Shown here piece after piece: positions 63,143 through 64,000 of a stretch of DNA of 64,000 nucleotides. Source of the DNA: Metridium senile (taxonomy: Eukaryota; Cnidaria; Anthozoa; Actiniaria; Metridiidae); contig OX459095.1 in NCBI GenBank assembly GCA_949775045.1, forward strand, positions 23,660,311 through 23,724,310. The letters run 5' to 3'. Position 1 is the first letter of the stretch; every line of letters begins with the position of its first letter. The position numbers and the translations under genes are program-made. The notes beneath the pieces were generated by a model. It searched no databases, was not told where the DNA came from, and was given only the letters and a program-made list of their open reading frames with translations.

Positions 63143-63652
63143 GTGATTTTTATTTTTGTATTGCTATTCACAAAAACCTCACTTGACAGTAGACTTTCTG
63201 CCGGCGTGTTGCATTCCAGGACCCCAAGACATTTGTCATTGACAAATTGCAACTTATTTCTCCATGCGGGTCAAACGGGTCCACTTAAGCTTCGAGTATT
63301 TTCAGAAATGGTCAGCTACAACCTCACCTGAAACTTTGCATGGTGAAATGTAGTCATGAGCAAGTAAACAGATGGACAGTTATTAGGTGGTTTTATTTCA
63401 AAGCGTGACATCGTGACATCCGTTTCAAAATTTGACTAATTGTTGGCGTACTTTGAAGTTTTTATATTTATCTCGTGCGGCTGCTTTGTTGCTATTCTTC
63501 TTTCTTTTAGCATTGAAATAATTGCAATGTGTTTTATGTTGAAATTTAAAAACAAATAAGAAGTTATTTACCGGGCGTGAGGTCTGTACGAAAAACTATC
63601 AGACCAAGGTCTTGAAAGTACGGAACAAGCGCAGCGAGGTCGGATATATATC
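63143..63652. other. Start of intron 11
   Basis: AT-rich; the part from about 63560 has GAGGTCTG and CAGACC motifs in opposite orientation, a smaller partial foldback related to the next entry. Confidence 0.45.
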
Positions 63653-63794
63653 ACTTATTAACCGAGAGTGAGGTCATTACAGAGAAATCTCAGACCGAGG
63701 TCTTGTCGCATTGACCGAGCGATAGCGAGGACAATACATCAAGACTGAGGTCTGAGATTTCCTTGTAATGACCGAACGGACGAGGTTAATAAGT
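63653..63794. mobile_element. Foldback MITE
   Basis: ACTTATTAACCGAGAGTGAG at the left is matched by the inverse at the right; the arms also pair over AATCTCAGACC and GGTCTGAGATT. It is non-coding. Confidence 0.7.
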
Positions 63795-64000
63795 TATTTA
63801 TTATATGGCTATTTTAAAAAGCGAGAGAAAGTAATATTTTTGTTGATATTTTACGACGCGCGCGCGTTGCTTTCAAATGGCTTCCCAGTAGTTTTACTGA
63901 AAAAGAGCGGGTTGTCAGATCAGAAACCGGTTTTCATTCATGTGATGGCTGCCTCGACAAACTTACAGAAATTTTAACTGATGCCAAAATATTAAAATTA

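Larger units (their letters stand above)
53400..62323 (+). mobile_element. Probable THAP-bearing DNA transposon, split by later insertions
   Basis: The 53-bp stretch 53400-53452 (AAGTGCTTATGAAGTCAAAA onward to CTAGACATCGT) is repeated inverted at 62271-62323 with about two or three differences. Inside lie a THAP-coding exon, the BEL element and a LINE tail. Without those insertions about 1.5 kb remains, so most of the transposase is missing or unrecognised. THAP domains are typical of P-element and Kolobok transposases. The exact ends and target duplication are not resolved; the inverted pair could also be two unrelated copies of a short repeat. Confidence 0.45.

Noticed and set aside
1..64000. 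CRISPR arrays, rRNA or tRNA genes
   Set aside because: No direct repeats with unique spacers of even length, no rRNA stretch, and no cloverleaf with A and B boxes that I could support.

Overview
The window is from an intron-rich, AT-rich animal nuclear genome. It carries spliced exons of a host gene of the RNF213 (mysterin) family plus a dense load of eukaryotic transposons: a Polinton/Maverick, Ty3/Gypsy and BEL/Pao LTR elements, several LINE tails, Penelope-like remnants and many foldback MITEs. No bacterial operon, CRISPR array or rRNA is visible. This mix fits an aquatic invertebrate (cnidarian, mollusc, hemichordate or cephalochordate would all fit); the sequence alone does not fix the phylum.

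Host gene. Eleven plus-strand exons between 12758 and 63142 join in one frame. Every donor is GT, every acceptor is AG, and every splice phase matches. They encode the first 911 residues of an RNF213-like giant AAA+/RING ubiquitin ligase, starting with a Cys4 zinc ribbon; the gene runs off the right edge. Two introns are swollen by transposons: intron 4 (18414-34568, 16 kb) and intron 9 (38472-62368, 24 kb).

Layout. 1-12757: upstream of the gene, with one copy of a 1.9 kb DNA element (179-2084), a LINE tail, a MITE, an inverted repeat pair and a 495-bp satellite (6795-10275). 12758-18413: exons 1-4; the introns hold a paired-domain-like exon and a Penelope-type hammerhead motif. 18414-34568: intron 4, with LINE and Penelope remnants, a nearly intact Gypsy element (24478-28840, 143-bp LTRs, TTATT target duplication), and a LINE interrupted by a second, inverted copy of the 1.9 kb element, which itself carries a 154-bp MITE. 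34569-38471: exons 5-9. 38472-62368: intron 9, with a complete-looking Polinton (39448-53155, 480-bp terminal inverted repeats) and a complete-looking BEL/Pao element (53897-60536, apparently identical 163-bp LTRs). The BEL element sits inside a THAP-coding exon of what looks like an older DNA transposon. 62369-63142: exons 10-11.

The Polinton is the most interesting unit. It has twelve intact genes: protein-primed DNA polymerase B, retroviral-type integrase, packaging ATPase, double-jelly-roll major capsid protein, a probable minor capsid protein, six small or membrane proteins, and a five-repeat zinc protein. Both terminal inverted repeats carry the same TATA box, start codon and first 84 codons of a gene. 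At one end this head is fused to DNA polymerase B, and at the other to five perfect 18-residue Cys-His-Cys-Cys repeats. The leftward genes each have a TTTAAA-type box about 20-40 nt before their ATG. I could not find the usual adenovirus-type protease.
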